From Spirodela intermedia (lineage: Eukaryota > Streptophyta > Magnoliopsida > Alismatales > Araceae): a stretch of DNA of 64,000 nucleotides. A program made the translations under genes and the position numbers. The number at the start of each line of letters is the position of its first letter. Position 1 is the first letter of the stretch. The notes beneath the pieces are model-generated. The model saw only the letters and a program-made list of their open reading frames with translations, ran no database searches and was not told the origin of the DNA. Positions 20,218 to 33,044 of this stretch are shown here, in pieces. The stretch spans positions 7,189,037 through 7,253,036 of the forward strand of contig LR746274.1 in the NCBI GenBank assembly GCA_902729315.2. The letters run 5' to 3'.

Positions 20218-22533
20218 CAAGTGCTTTGCATCTTGTTACTCAACTGAATGGGGCCATGAAAGCTTGGGATCTATTTAGCTCCACTGAAAATGTGCTTTGG
20301 CATGGGTTCGATGGATCACCTTTACGGGGCTTCTCGGTGAAACCCAGGTCCTGTAAACAAGAGATGGTTCAATGCGGTGAAAAATAATGTGACTCACGAA
20401 GAATACTAGTTTCCCAGGTGTGGGCGCCAAATTTTGCACACTCGTGGAGGGTATTTTAATTCAAATTTCCTTACAACTAAATCGAGATAATTGCATGTGT
20501 TCAAACAGGTGAGGAGAGGATCTGCTGGGCTTTCAGCCTGGGGTCCACACTACTGACGACCCCATGCCAGGAGCCTGGATCAGTCTGCCAAACGGTCCAC
20601 AGTGGGGGGGTACAAGAGAGGCTCGATTGGAGTCATAATGCTTCTTTACGCATCCGGCCCGACAGAGCCCAGTCCGCCAGCCCACCCACCCATCACTTCA
20701 GCCCATTTTATTCGCCCCATTTTTCATCCTTCGGGGTCGTTTCCCCCCTGCAAGGCATTTCCGTTACAGTAATTTCATAAAAACCCTCTGCATGAGTTTT
20801 CCTGTGCTTCTCGCAGGGCTACAGACGCAGAGGGGCTCACAGAGGAGGTGGGAGACGATACGTAGCCCCGGTAGAGAGAGAGACACAGAGACAGAGAGAG
20901 AGGCGGAGGTAGAATTAAAATGAGCTTCCACTGGTGTCCGGTACCCTGCTCGACAGGAGGCTCCTTCTACCTTCGAATCAGCCACTTTTTCCACGTCCCC
21001 CTCCTCCTCATTTTGCCATCCTGCGAAGTCAAGATCGACGCACACATCAGCCGAACTAGACAAAAAATCCACAGGTTCGATCAGGTTTCCAGATCCAGGG
21101 TCGGAAGACTCACCATCACCTCCACCTCCACGGTGGGAGAAGGCTGCAGCGACCGCAGTATGAGCACCACGTCGTTCGTCAGCCGTTTCACCTGCGAGGA
21201 AATGCCTTGGTTCAACCCCCCACGGAGATCCAAGGGAAGAGAAATCGGCGGCAGCAGTCGGAATGACAGTCGCTTACCCTCGGAAAGCTGGCGATGGTAT
21301 GCACGCTCACCCAGCCTTCCTCGTCCATCTGCATCTTCAGGTGGACGTTTCTCGCCAGATTGTCCTCGCTGCGCAGATTCCAGTCCGTCGTTAATGGATC
21401 CAGGCGCAAGATCGGCGATCATCGAAATCGGTACAGAGACGGAGAGAGGGGTACCTGAAGTAGTATTCGATCTGCGTCCGCAGAAGGAGGGTGACGATCT
21501 CGGTCCCCAGACGAGGAGTACTCGGAGGAGGAGAAGGAGCGGGAGGCATGGGCTGGGGGGGGCCATAGCTCCATCCCGGCTGGTAAATGGTGGAGAGATA
21601 CGGGGGAGGGAGAGCGTAACCAGAGAAGCCGCCGTAGTGGGGAGGAGTCGGCGGGGGACCCCACTGTCTGTGGGCGTGGCGGCGGTGGAAGCCCTGCCGC
21701 CCGTGGAAGCCCGCCATCCTCAGCTTCCTCGGGGAAGACGATGCCGGGAGAAAAGAGGATGGAGAGGTGGAGGGAGAAGAGGAGGAAGAGATGTAGGGAG
21801 AAGAGGAGAGTTTGAACGTTGGCGGGCTGGGCCCTGGCGGGAACTCAACTGTAGAGCAGGGCAGTTGCGGGCGTGCGGGGTATCCAAATACCGCGGAGCG
21901 GCAAGCTTGTGCAGCGGACTTTCCGGAAGGATCTTCGTCGCATCCACCTGACACGTGGGACGCAGGGATGCACTCCCGCCCCGACCACACCCGAAAGGAA
22001 CTAACAGGTTGTTTATCCCAGAGTGAGCGGGGAAGAGAGAGAGAGAGAGAGTCGTACAGAGGGATTTCTAACGTTAGTTTAAGGTAATAGCCGTCGGTGC
22101 GTGACATGCACGTGATGAGTTGTGTGTGTGTGGGTTTTTAAATTTGGCTGTTTCAATTTGTATCTCAATTATTATTCATTACTAAATGAATATTGAGTAC
22201 ATAATTTCTTATACCTTATCGCCCAAACAATATTTTGTATTATTTCTTACTACAGTGCTTTACGTGTTAGATGTTATAAGTCAGCTCACTTCTTACCAAG
22301 AGCTAAAATAAAAAAATCTAAAGCAACACAAGTAGAAATAATTAAAATATCTCTATTGAGGGTAGAGAAGATGTCTTGAATGTTAGTAGATACACTAAAT
22401 ACACACCTGATTATTATAAATAATAATTTTAGTATTTGGTTAAAATATTATTGTAGAGATATGTTTTATACATTATACTACCTTGTGAGATAAATTTTAT
22501 CCACTATAATAGAAGGCTTTATATTGTGTACTC
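20062..22533 (-). repeat. Local duplication A2 (LARP gene plus flanks)
   Basis: Counterpart of 16,083-18,589, roughly 90% identical in the flanks and higher in the exons. It includes a CT microsatellite (20,180-20,213) whose length differs from unit 2. Confidence 0.85.
20967..21717 (-). CDS. La-related protein 1-like, copy A2
   Basis: Same four-exon structure shifted by 3,921 bp: 21,717-21,455, 21,368-21,278, 21,191-21,114 and 21,020-20,967. All splice sites and the stop are kept, and the La motif is identical to A1. Only the N-terminal region differs (two Ser to Thr changes, PPPTPP and YLSTIY). Upstream, a 1-bp difference puts the MDATK ATG out of frame with the gene, unlike A1. The TATA-like site reads GATAAA. 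Intact coding after duplication suggests either constraint or recent origin. Confidence 0.8.
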
Positions 22534-23260
22534 TTAATGTGATACTCTTGTTATTTTTAGCAATGCCATTTTGAAAAAAATTGCTTGAATATGGTGTGTG
22601 TAATATATATATATGTATATATTTGCAAAAAAAATTCAAGTTTGGATTGTAATTTCTTATGAAGGAAATAAATGCACAAAAGTCAATGAAGTATATTTAG
22701 GTGTTTTCCAAGTGTTTTATATGAACATCTCTAGACATATTTATTCATATGTAGTCCTCAAATATTGAATATTTTTATTTAGTTAACCTTTATTTCTTGT
22801 TATCATACATATGAAGAAACAATGTATAAGGCTATAAAATAGATAAAATGAAGCTAAGGAGAGAACAATAGTGCATGAAAAGACACGCTTCATGTGACTT
22901 GAACCCACCAATGACTAATTAGAAGTCAGATGCCTACATTAAAAAACTATAATGGAAGACTAACACAACCACAAGGGGAAAGAATTACAGCTTATAATAG
23001 AAAAGATAAACATAAGAACATATAAGAAGTGAATGAATTAAACTCAACAATGCACCAACCAAATTTTAACATCATTCACAAAAAGACTATAAATACACAT
23101 AATTACCATAAAATCTATTATCAAAAACTAGACTATAGTGAAGATATATGGAGATTACTATTCAAATATTAGAAAATAATTACGGTAGAAGTTAATGTAG
23201 TCTAAGAGAAGACTCTAAATTCTAAAGGGACTATAAAGACTAAACTGAGTCTGGTGGGGT
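22534..23260. other. AT-rich spacer between LARP A2 and element A
   Basis: No gene recognised apart from the tRNA-like relic at 22,885-22,940. It is repeated at 49,924-50,650 and 61,197-61,923. Confidence 0.5.
22885..22940 (-). other. tRNA-Arg(UCU)-like relic
   Basis: The minus strand reads GGCATCTGACTTCTAATTAG, matching the anticodon arm of nuclear tRNA-Arg(TCT), followed by GTGGGTTCAAGTCAC as a T arm. The D arm is disrupted by a T-rich stretch, so it is a pseudo-tRNA or a SINE head, not a working gene. Confidence 0.45.
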
Positions 23261-23358
23261 TTATAAGTCTTTATTATCATGAGTTAATAATTAGTAAATA
23301 ATATAGTTTTAGCCTTAACTCATGATAAATAGACTTATATTTGTGTTAAAGTGTGAAA
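23261..23358 (+). mobile_element. LTR fragment (U3 start) of element A
   Basis: The first ~98 bp of the LTR. It holds a perfect 14-bp inverted repeat, TTATCATGAGTTAA (23,274-23,287) and TTAACTCATGATAA (23,315-23,328), with a 27-nt loop. The LTR then jumps into gag at GTGTGAAA. Confidence 0.8.
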
Positions 23359-24420
23359 TTCTTATAATTCTAATTAGAGGAGTATTTTTTCATGGAGAGA
23401 CCCAAATAATATTCAAAATCTAGAAGCACTTAGACCTAATTCAAACTCTGAATTTCATCTAAAATAAAAAACAGATTTCAAAAAAATCAGCCCTCTCAAA
23501 CCCAATCTGATATTATGGAAATGATGCAACAAATGAGCCAAATGATGCAACAAGTTATGAATCAAATGATACTGCAACATAAACAAATTATAGAGGCTCT
23601 TGGGAATAAGAGAGAAGAGGGACAACTACCTAGTCAGCCCCTAGAAAATCTAGGGAACTGTCCAACAATAGGATTTCAACAAGGGGAGTCTAGTAGCATG
23701 AATCTAGGAAAAACCCAGGAAATGAAAATGTTAGAATAGTGAATGCATTAAGAAGTGGTAAGATCTTACTTGATCCTTTCCCCAAACATTAGAAGAAAAG
23801 GAAAAGATAGACAGCCCAAAACAAAATCAAATAGGAGTAGAAGAAGATTTTATAGATTCTACCAAGGAAATTTCGAAAGAGAGGACAACCATTCCATTTC
23901 CTAAAGCTCTAGAGCCTAGACAAAGAAAGAAAAAGGAACATAATGAAGAAATAAAGAAAATTTTACAAGATATGTAAATTAATCTTCCTTTACTCATTAC
24001 CATTAAACATATTCCTAAATATGTTAAAGTTTTGAAAGGAATGTATACACCAAAAAGAGCACCTAGAGTAGAAAAATTATCTATACATACTAGTGCTTTA
24101 TTATTAAATCAATTACCATATAAATTGAGGGATATGGGTGCCCCTTTAATTTTGGGTGGTATTGGTGGATCCATTTTTCAAAATACATTACTTGCACCAA
24201 TGCTAGTATTAATTTATTACCTGCAAGTATTTGTGATAAATTTAATATTACTAATCTTAAACCTTCTACTATTACCTTACAATTTGCTGATAGATCCATA
24301 AAACATCCTAAAAGTATTTTAGAAAATGTGATAGTGTCAGTTAAAGGGTGTAAATTTCTAGCTGATCTGGTAGTGCTGGAAATGGATTTTAATGGATAGT
24401 TTTATGATACACCAATCATC
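23359..24420 (+). pseudogene. gag end and protease pseudogene of element A
   Basis: Gag end: MMQQMSQMMQQVMNQ (23,519 on) and a LRSGK-type motif near 23,755. The linker IPFPKALEPRQRKKK leads to LPYKLRDMGAPLILGGIGGS of the aspartic protease. At 24,191-24,203 one base is missing in the active-site segment (CTTGCACCAATGC), so the frame leaves the DTNAS motif that copy 3 still shows. Several other stops. Protease would have cut Gag-Pol. Confidence 0.75.
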
Positions 24421-24939
24421 CTAGGGAGACCATTTTTGCATACAACAAAGATGAATATTGATTTTCTCATAGGTATTATGAAAATTTTATATGGAGATCA
24501 ATCAGTAGAAATTAAAATTTTTGAGGTAGCAAATGATCTTAAGAAATCCCAAGTATATGATTAACATACCATAGATCTTCTAGATGATTTTCATGATCCA
24601 GATGTTATTGATGACTATGTGCTGGAAGAATTAGAGAAAGTAGAGAATATAAATTTGAGAGAAAAGAAAGAGGAAGATCATCTGAATTCAGAGTTGAAAC
24701 CTCTTCCCTCTAGTTTAAAATATATGTTTTTGGAGGAAAATAATTCATTTCCTATTATTATTGTAGTTGATTTGAGTGATGAATAGGAAGAAGAATGATT
24801 AGATGTAATTTGAAAAAATAAGAAGGCTATTGAGTGAAAAATGGATGATCTAAGAGACATTGATATGAGTGTATGCATGTATAATATATATCTAAAGGAG
24901 GAGGCTAGGACTAGCAGGGAACCACAATGAAGATTAAAT

Positions 24940-27410
24940 CCTAACATGATGGAAATTGTAAAAAAAGAAATTTTAAAGTAGTTGGTTGTTGATATTATTT
25001 ATCCTATTTCAAATAGAAAATGGCTTAGTCCTATACAAATGGTGCCAAAAAAAATCAGGGATCACGTTTATAAAAAACAAAAATGGGGATGAAATACAAA
25101 CAAGATTAACTAACAGTTGGAGGGTTTGCATTGATTATAGAAAATTAAATTCAGTTACTAGAAAAGATCATTTTTCCCTACCATTTACTAATCAAATTCT
25201 AGAAAAATTAGTTGAAAAAAACTTTTTTTGTTGTCTAGATGGATACTCTAGTTATAATCAAATTTATATAAACCCTTTAGATCAAGAAAAAATAACTTTC
25301 ACTTGTCCATTTGGTACTTTTACTTTTAAATACATGTCTTTTGGTCTGTGTAATTATCTAGCCACATTTCAAAGATGTATGTTGTCTACTTTTTCTGATA
25401 TGACAAGAAAATATATGGAAATTTTTATGGACGATTTTTCTATTTTTGGTGAATCATTTAATGAATGCTTAAATCATTTATAGCATGTACTTGAGAAATG
25501 TATAGAGAAAAAGTTAGTTTTGAGTTGGGAGAAATCACATTTTACGGTTAGAGAGGGAGTTGTGTTGCGTCATACTATGAGTGAAAATGGTTTAGAGGTG
25601 GATAGAGCAAAAATTGATATTATATCTAAAATGAAACCTCCAAATTCAGTTAAATAGATTATATCTTTCTTGGGTCATGTAGGTTATTATAGAAAATTTA
25701 TTCAAGATTTTTCAAAATTTTCTAAACCTCTCACCATGTTATTATCTAAAGATGTGCCTTTTAATTTTGATGAGAAATGTTTTGAGTCTTTTTCTGAAAT
25801 AAAAAGATTACTTATTGAGGCACCCATTTTACAAGCTCTTGATTGGTCCTTTCCCTTTGAAATAATGTGTGATGCATCGAATTATGTAGTGGGGACCGTT
25901 CTAGGACAAACAAAAGAGTCAAAACCCATAGTAATTTCATATATCAGTAAAACTATATCAAATGCTCAATTAAATTATACCACGATTGGAAAAGAGTCGT
26001 TTGTTGTAGTATTTTTATTAGAAAGGTTTAAATCATATATTTTGGGAGCTAAAATTATTATTTATACTGATCATGTAGTATTAAAATATTTGTTAAATAA
26101 GAAAGATGCAAAGCCATGTTTATTAAGATGTATTTATTGTTGTAAGAATTTGACTTAGAAATAAAAGATAAAAAAGGTTTCGAGAATGTTGTTTGCTGAC
26201 CATCTTTTTAGATTAAGTGATACAAGAATAAATGTAGAACCTTTACAAGACACATTTCTAGATGAACAATTGATGGCAGCTCAACATCAACCATCACCAT
26301 GGTATGCACATATTGTTAATTTTCTGATTTCTAGAAAAATTCTAGAATAGTGAGATAAAAATAGAAAACATCATTTCTTTTCTAAGATTAGAAATTATTT
26401 TTGGCATGATCTTGATTTATATTAGTTGGGCAATGATCAAATTTTAAGGAGATGTGTTCCTAAAGAAGAATATCATAACATTATTAACATGTGCCATTCA
26501 TCTAACTGAGGAGGACATTTCTTTGGATGAAAAATAGCTGCAAAAAAAATTCAGTGTAGTTTTTATTAGCCTACAATCATTAGAGATTCTATAGAATTTA
26601 GTAGAACATGTATTTCATGTCAATCTATAGGTAACATGAGTAAGAAAATATGAAATGCCCATGAGTAATATGTTAGTAGTCCAAAGTTTTCATGTATAGG
26701 GAATAGATTTCATGGGTCCCTTCCCATCAGCTGAAAAATATGAATATATTTTGCTTGCTGTTGATTATGTGTCGAAGTGGGTGGAAGCTATTCCTACTAG
26801 AACTAATGATCATAAAATCATGATGAAATTTGTGTAGGAAAATATTTTTTGAGATTTAGATTTCTTAGAGTGATTATTAGTGACAGAGGAACACATTTTA
26901 CAAATAAACATTTTAGGAAACTATTGAAAGAGAGTGGAGTGCACCATAGAGTAGCCACTCCATATCATCCCCAGACAAATGATGAAATTGAAGTAGCAAA
27001 TAGGGAAATTCAAAGAATTTTAAGAAAAATAGTTAGACTAAATAAGAAAGATTGACCCACGAAATTACAAGATGCATTATGGGCCTATAGAATAGCTTGT
27101 AAAAATCCCATAGGTATGTCCCCATTTCATCTTATTTTTAGAAAGCCATGTCATCTTCTTGTGGAAATAGAGCATAAAGCATTATGGGCTGTAAAAACTT
27201 TATGTATGGATGAAAAATCAGTTGGAGGGCATAGAATTTTTCAGCTACATGAACTAGAGGAGTTGAGGAATGAAGCTTATGAAAATCATAAAATATATAA
27301 AGAAAAAACTAAAACTTTTCATTATAAATACATTAGCAGAATTTTTTTTGATGTTGGACAAAAAGTGTGGTTATATGATTCTAGGCTGAAATTATTTCTA
27401 AGAAAATAAA
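24940..27410 (+). pseudogene. pol pseudogene (RT, RNase H, integrase) of element A
   Basis: RT: SWRVCIDYRKLNSVTRKDHF (about 25,120), CPFGTFTFKYMSFGLCN, and the catalytic FMDDFSIFG (about 25,430). RNase H: 25,670-26,158 with MCDASNYVVGTVL, KESFVVVFLLERFK and YTDHVVLKYLL. Integrase: HHCC remnant (RTCISCQ, about 26,605), GIDFMGPFP (26,700), ISDRGTHF (26,874) and HPQTNDEIEVANRE (26,968), so the D, D and E residues can all be found. Stops occur at 25,481, 25,657 and 26,156 and at many places in integrase. It once copied element RNA to cDNA and inserted it; it is dead now. Confidence 0.85.
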
Positions 27411-29185
27411 AATAAAAATAGATAGGCCCTTATATGGTGCAAGAGACATATGATCATGGAGTTGTAATGATTAAAGATCCTAAAAGTGATCATAACTTTA
27501 AGGTAAATGGACAGCGGCTTAAACATTATATAGAACACGAATGCCTTGCAAATAAATAAATTTTATTATTAAAAGAAATTGAAGAGTAAGATTAAGGTGT
27601 CCAGCTGGAGACATTAAATTCACACTGCATGGGAGGCAATCCATGGTTTTTATTTCATTTTTTTTGATTTTTTTAAGCTCTATTTTTCTTAGAATTTCAC
27701 AATACTTGTTTTTGTATTTGTTTTTCTCAAAAAAGTACAAGAAGAGTGTAAGATGAAGGGAAAAATTTAAAATGAGGTTGAGGTGATATCTTTCTGAGCT
27801 TTATCATTTATGACAACATTTTTAATGCTTAACTTTGCAGGTATGTATGCTTCACTTGTAAATTATATTTTTCTGCATATTCTATTTCGATTTTTTTGTG
27901 TCATTGAGGACAATGTCAAGTTGGGAGGTAAAGTATTAATTATTAATTTATGTTGTAGGATGATTAAGAATATGTGTTTGCATTTTATTTTTATTTTTTC
28001 ATGCTCACTTAGAACAGCAACTAAAAAAAAGAAAAATATAAGAAAATTTTAAAAAACTAAAACATCTATTTTCAAGTTTTTTGTCAAGAACAACAGACTG
28101 TCAAAAATAGCAGACAAAAAGTAGCTCGAAATTTGAAATTCTAGAGACCCTTTTCTCACATTTCAATCCCCTAGACGTATATTACTAAAATTCGAAATTA
28201 CAATTATAAAGAAGAAAGTTTTGATTTATTTTTGACAAATTTACAGTTGCTAAAAACAGAACTGAAAATAGAAAATAGAACTATCATAACTATCAAATTT
28301 ATAAATTTCTTACATCATATTGTATGCATGAAAAATTAAATCAATTAAATTAATTGATACCAAAAGATACTAGGAAGATTATTATTGAGTCAAAAGAATG
28401 ATCTAGTAACATGAAATGTTAGAATACTCCTTGAATACATGATAGATAACATGAATTTGATTTTACAGATTTTCACTTTATGATCTTGATGGATAGTATT
28501 TACTTGATGTGAAAATTTGATTGATCACTTCAATTTAATGGAGATTTTTGCATCCTAATCTATAGGACTTGTGAGGAAAAATCACTTAGTTCAAAAAAAA
28601 AAAAAGAGAGACAACAATATGAAAAATCTAGAAATGAAGAGTACACAGAGGGTGTGAGACATTATTCTCATTGTCAAAATCATGCATAGAAAAACACTTG
28701 CTGAAAAATAAGTGGATAAAGTGAAAGCCCTAAAAATGAAGAGTACACATGATGTGAGACATCATTCTTATTGTCGAAATTTATTTACAAAAAAAGCTAC
28801 TTATCCACTATATATAAAAAAAAAAGGAAGAAATATAGTGCACACTTCAAAAATCAAGTGATGAAAAAAGGGAAATGTAGGATCAATATTATTCTTGGAT
28901 GAGTATTGATAATTTGAACATCTTGTAAATATATCTCTGAGTGAAGAAGTGATAAAGATGAGAATAGAAGAAGTGAAATCTAGATTGTTATTCTAATGAG
29001 TGCTTAAATATTTAATTGCTTGACATCATTTTTAAATACATGATATAAGAATCCAAAGTGTCTAAAGCTGTATCATTTTCAATTGTATTTTCTTTTTATG
29101 CATTCAAATATGATGTTTCAGATTCGTAAATTTTTATTTTCGTAATTCCATTGCTAAGGGAATAACAAAGATTTAAGTTGTGGGA
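27411..29185 (+). other. 3' non-coding region and PPT of element A
   Basis: Contains the GCATGGGAGGCAATCC hairpin (about 27,627), the CATTGAGGACAATG hairpin (about 27,902) and a purine-rich AAGTTGTGGGA at 29,175-29,185 next to the LTR start. No ORF is recognised. Confidence 0.65.
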
Positions 29186-31547
29186 TGTGATTTCAGTTAA
29201 CTCATGATAAATAGACTTATATTTGTGTTAAAGTGTGAAATGGGGTTTTCAGTTGATTAATGTGAATTTTTGGGTAATTATGTGATTTTATATGAATTTA
29301 TATGATTTTTACAGTTTTACTTTTGAGATAAATGAGGAAAAAGAAATAAAAATAAAAATATAGCAAAATGGGGGGTACCCACTGATAAGTTTTCATTATC
29401 ATAAGTTAATAATTAGTAAATAATATAGTTTTAGCCTTAACTCATGATAAATAGACTTATATCTGTGTTATAATGTGAAAAATGGTTTTTAGTTAATTAA
29501 TGTGAATTTTTAGGTAATTATGTAATTTTACACAAATATATATGATTTTCACAGTCTTAATTTTGAGATAAATGAAGAAAAAGAAATAAAAAATAAAAAA
29601 AAGATAAAATGGGGGGGACCCACCAGCTAGCTAGGCTCGTAAGCAGGTTGGAAGCATAGTAAAGGAATAGCCACGAAAAAAGGAAATAAGGGTGCAGATG
29701 TCAAGATGACCTTAGTGCCCAGCGAACACAAATCAGGTGGAAATAGAAGTCCGCCCAACGATTCTTACGTAAGCGATTACAGACAATTTAATTGATCAAA
29801 TTAAGATCTGTAAAAGTTAGAAGAATCGTAATGAAATGAAGTATTCGGGAGGAAAGTAGGAAATTAATAATTTATCACTAAATGTAACGGAAATTAAGTT
29901 GAAAGTAGGAAAACAGAGTTTCGGCATCACAATAGTGATACGTCGGTGATGCACCGAAATCCTAAGCATTCAGGAGGATCGTTGTGTCGTGTCCACGGCC
30001 TCAAAGGCTCTCCTTGGACAAAGACAACATAGGCAATCTCTAGATCTCCTTGCGAAGTCTAGAGATTAATGAAATGGGTCGTCAAATCATCTCCGGTGGC
30101 TGTCACCCTTTGGAGCGGAAAAAACTATGACTTTGCGGCTCTCTAGCAGTTGTCACCCAACGGAGAGGAGCTGAATGGAGGTGGGGCGTGTATCAGAGAG
30201 CTTCATCCTCAAGTTTGTGTAGCAAGAGGAGGCTCTTCATTGCATCTGGTACGTTCTTAGGAGGTGGCGACTCATCTCCAAGCAGATTGTCCTCTTCTTG
30301 ATGACGGCTTGTTCATCGATCAATCAGAGATGATTTACTTGATGGATTTGCAATCCTTTTATCGCAAGTCCTTCAGCAATTTTAGTAACAATGCTTCACG
30401 AATCACGTTGACAAGACTTTTGCCGATGATCTAGTGATTCTTGTTGCTTAATCCTTCATTGGCGATCTACAGGAAAGTTGCGATAATCAGATCGCTGGGG
30501 AAGGATTAAACAATGAGAATTGCTGGATCATCGGCGAAAATCTCATCAACAAGATTTGTGGAGCATTGCTACTAAAATTACTAAACGATTCGCAGTAAAA
30601 GGATTGCGTATTCATTGAGTAAATCATCTCCAAATGATCGACGAACAAGCCGTCATCAGGAAGAGGATGATTCATTAGGAGACGAGTCGCCACTTCTTGA
30701 GAGCATATTGGATGCGATGAATAGCCTCCTCTTGCTGTGCGGACCTAAAGATGAAGCTCCCTGATATGCGCCCTACCTCCATCCAGCTCTTCTCTATCGG
30801 GTGACAGCCACCGGAGAGCCGCAAAGTCGCCATTTTTCCACTCTACTAGGTGACAGCCGTCGAAGATGACTCAACGACCCATTTCATTAATCTCTAGACT
30901 TCGCAAAAAGATCTAGGGATTGCCCACGTCATCTTTGTCTAAAGAGAGCCTTCGAGGCTGTGGACACTACACGATGATCCTCCCAAATGCTTAGGATTCC
31001 AGTGCATCGTTGACACATCGCCGTCGTGATGCTAGAACTCTCTTTTCTTACTTTCAACTTACTTTACGCTTCATTTAGTGATAATTTTTGTGATTTTAAT
31101 TTACTAAAATATACTTTGTTTTATTACAATTCTTTCAGCTTTTATAGATCTTAATTTGATTAATTAAATCATCTATAATCGCTTACGTAATAATCGCCAG
31201 GCGGAACTTGATTTTCATCTAATTCATGTTCGCCAGGTGCTGACATCATCTTGACATCTGCATCCTTATTTCCCTTTTTCATGAATTTTAAAATATATTT
31301 CCTTTTCATTTCTTAGTATAAAATTCAAAGAAACTTGTATTCATTGAGAAAATTTTTGAATAATTACCAGATATTATATTACATCCTTGTGATCGACCTG
31401 GAAAATTACCACTATTTTTTGAAGTTTTATTAAATTATAATTGGTATATTTATTTAGAAATACTTCTAAATATCCACAAAATTATATTTTTTAGTTTTAT
31501 AAATTTTAGATTTGCGTGATTTAATATACAATGACTAAGTCATGTCA
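29186..31547. mobile_element. Rearranged LTR cluster with fold-back
   Basis: 29,186-29,382 is a 3' LTR fragment starting TGTGATTTC. 29,383-29,673 is the start of a plus-oriented LTR. 29,674-30,491 is a minus-oriented LTR part. 30,492-31,547 is the plus-oriented LTR end (GTCATGTCA). The last two face each other with almost no spacer, making a large imperfect palindrome. Compared with unit 2, 390 bp are deleted at 29,673. Confidence 0.75.
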
Positions 31548-32479
31548 GGTCACTAGAATTTCAAATTTTGGGCTATTTTTGTCTACTATTTTTGATAGTT
31601 TGTTGTTCTTGATAGAAGACCTGAAAATAGATGTTCTAGTTTTTCTAAATTTTATTTTATTTTAGTTGTAGTTCTAAGTTGAATAAAATCCAAACACATG
31701 TTCTTAATCGTCTTACAGTATAAATTAATAATTAATACTTCACCCCCTAACTTAAAAATGACATTGTCCTTAATGACATAGAAAAATCGAAATAAAATAT
31801 GCAAAAAATATAATTTTCAAGTAAAGTATGCATATGTGCAAAGTTAAGTATTAAATGTATTGTAATAAATGATAAAGCTCAGAAATACATCACCTCAAAC
31901 TTATTTTTAATTTTCCACTTCATCTTACACTCCTCGTGCACTTTTTCGAAAAAACAAATACAAAAACAAGTACTACAAAATTCTATGAAAAATAGAGCTT
32001 AAAAGAAATCAAATAGAATGAAATAAAAACCATGGGTTGCCTCCCATGCAATGCTGAATTTAATGTCTTCAGGTAGACAGCTCTTAGATCATATAAGATG
32101 ATCTATGGCCATCAAAATATATTTGTATCCCAAGGTAAGTTTCATGATATTCTTTTTTAGATTTTGCATAAATTCATATACTTCATATATATACCTTGAC
32201 ATACTTTCAGCCAAAACAAAATGAAAATTAACAAAATTTTCCCAAAAATAATATTTCCATTTTGAAATTAATCTTTCCTCATTTCTATCTTATTTTGTAA
32301 GGCGTTCATTCATTAATAAATACTTTCTATTAATAGACCATAAAATGTGATTAGGCCATATAATTTTTAAATTAGCTCTTACCTAATCTAGAATTTTTTC
32401 ATCTAAATTGATATCTCTAATTCTTTCACTCACCCATTTTTTAATGTGTTCTTTTATCTGCATAATCTTCCTCTACTCC

Positions 32480-33000
32480 ATTTTATCTTCCATACATATT
32501 TGTTCAATTTGTGAGGAGTGAAATATTTCAAGCTAAGAAATAATTCTAATGGGTTGTGGGTTTTGAAGAATGGAAGGATTGTCTTCTTTAATCTCAGATG
32601 TAATAAATTCAGTAAAATTCAAATTTTCTCCTCTAAAATTATCTCTATATTCATATTGATTATTTTCATTTCTCCTCCAAAATTGTCTTCTTTAATCTAG
32701 CTTTTCATTTCTCAAGTCATCAAATTCTTCATCTTCTCAAGAGCTATCTTTTAATTTCGGTATATGATATACATCATCATCCTCACTATCAACATCCATG
32801 GCTGCAAAATTATGATTAGATTTATTAATTTTGTCTCCTACATCTCTCAAATAAACTGATTTTTCCTCACCTGAAATATGTTTTTCTTCATTTTTGTCCT
32901 TAATCCCTTCTACTAAAATTTAGATGATTTTTCCATGATCAGCTGTTATTTCTTTATCACTATCAACTAATTTGAATATTATTTGGGTTTCTCTACAAAA
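32480..33000 (-). pseudogene. Acidic region of element c
   Basis: Minus-strand counterpart of 10,520-11,040. It includes the region around MDVDSEDDDVYH and is broken by stops. Function not recognised. Confidence 0.4.
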
Positions 33001-33044
33001 AATTATTCCACCAATTAGGATTATAATAGTTAGAAAAATATTTC

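Larger units (their letters stand above)
23261..29382 (+). mobile_element. Autonomous-type Tat/Athila gypsy element 'A', copy 1 (dead)
   Basis: Domain order is gag end, protease, RT, RNase H, integrase, then a 1.8-kb 3' non-coding region, PPT and LTR. The gypsy order, FMDD RT motif and gag-protease linker match the Athila/Tat clade; I see no envelope-like ORF. The 5' LTR is cut to its first ~98 bp and fused to the end of gag, so the rest of the LTR, the PBS and most of gag are deleted. The 3' LTR is also only a fragment (29,186-29,382). Confidence 0.85.

Noticed and set aside
27116-29185. Envelope-like ORF after integrase, as in some Athila elements
   Set aside because: Only short frames in AT-rich DNA; no signal peptide or membrane segment consistent between copies.
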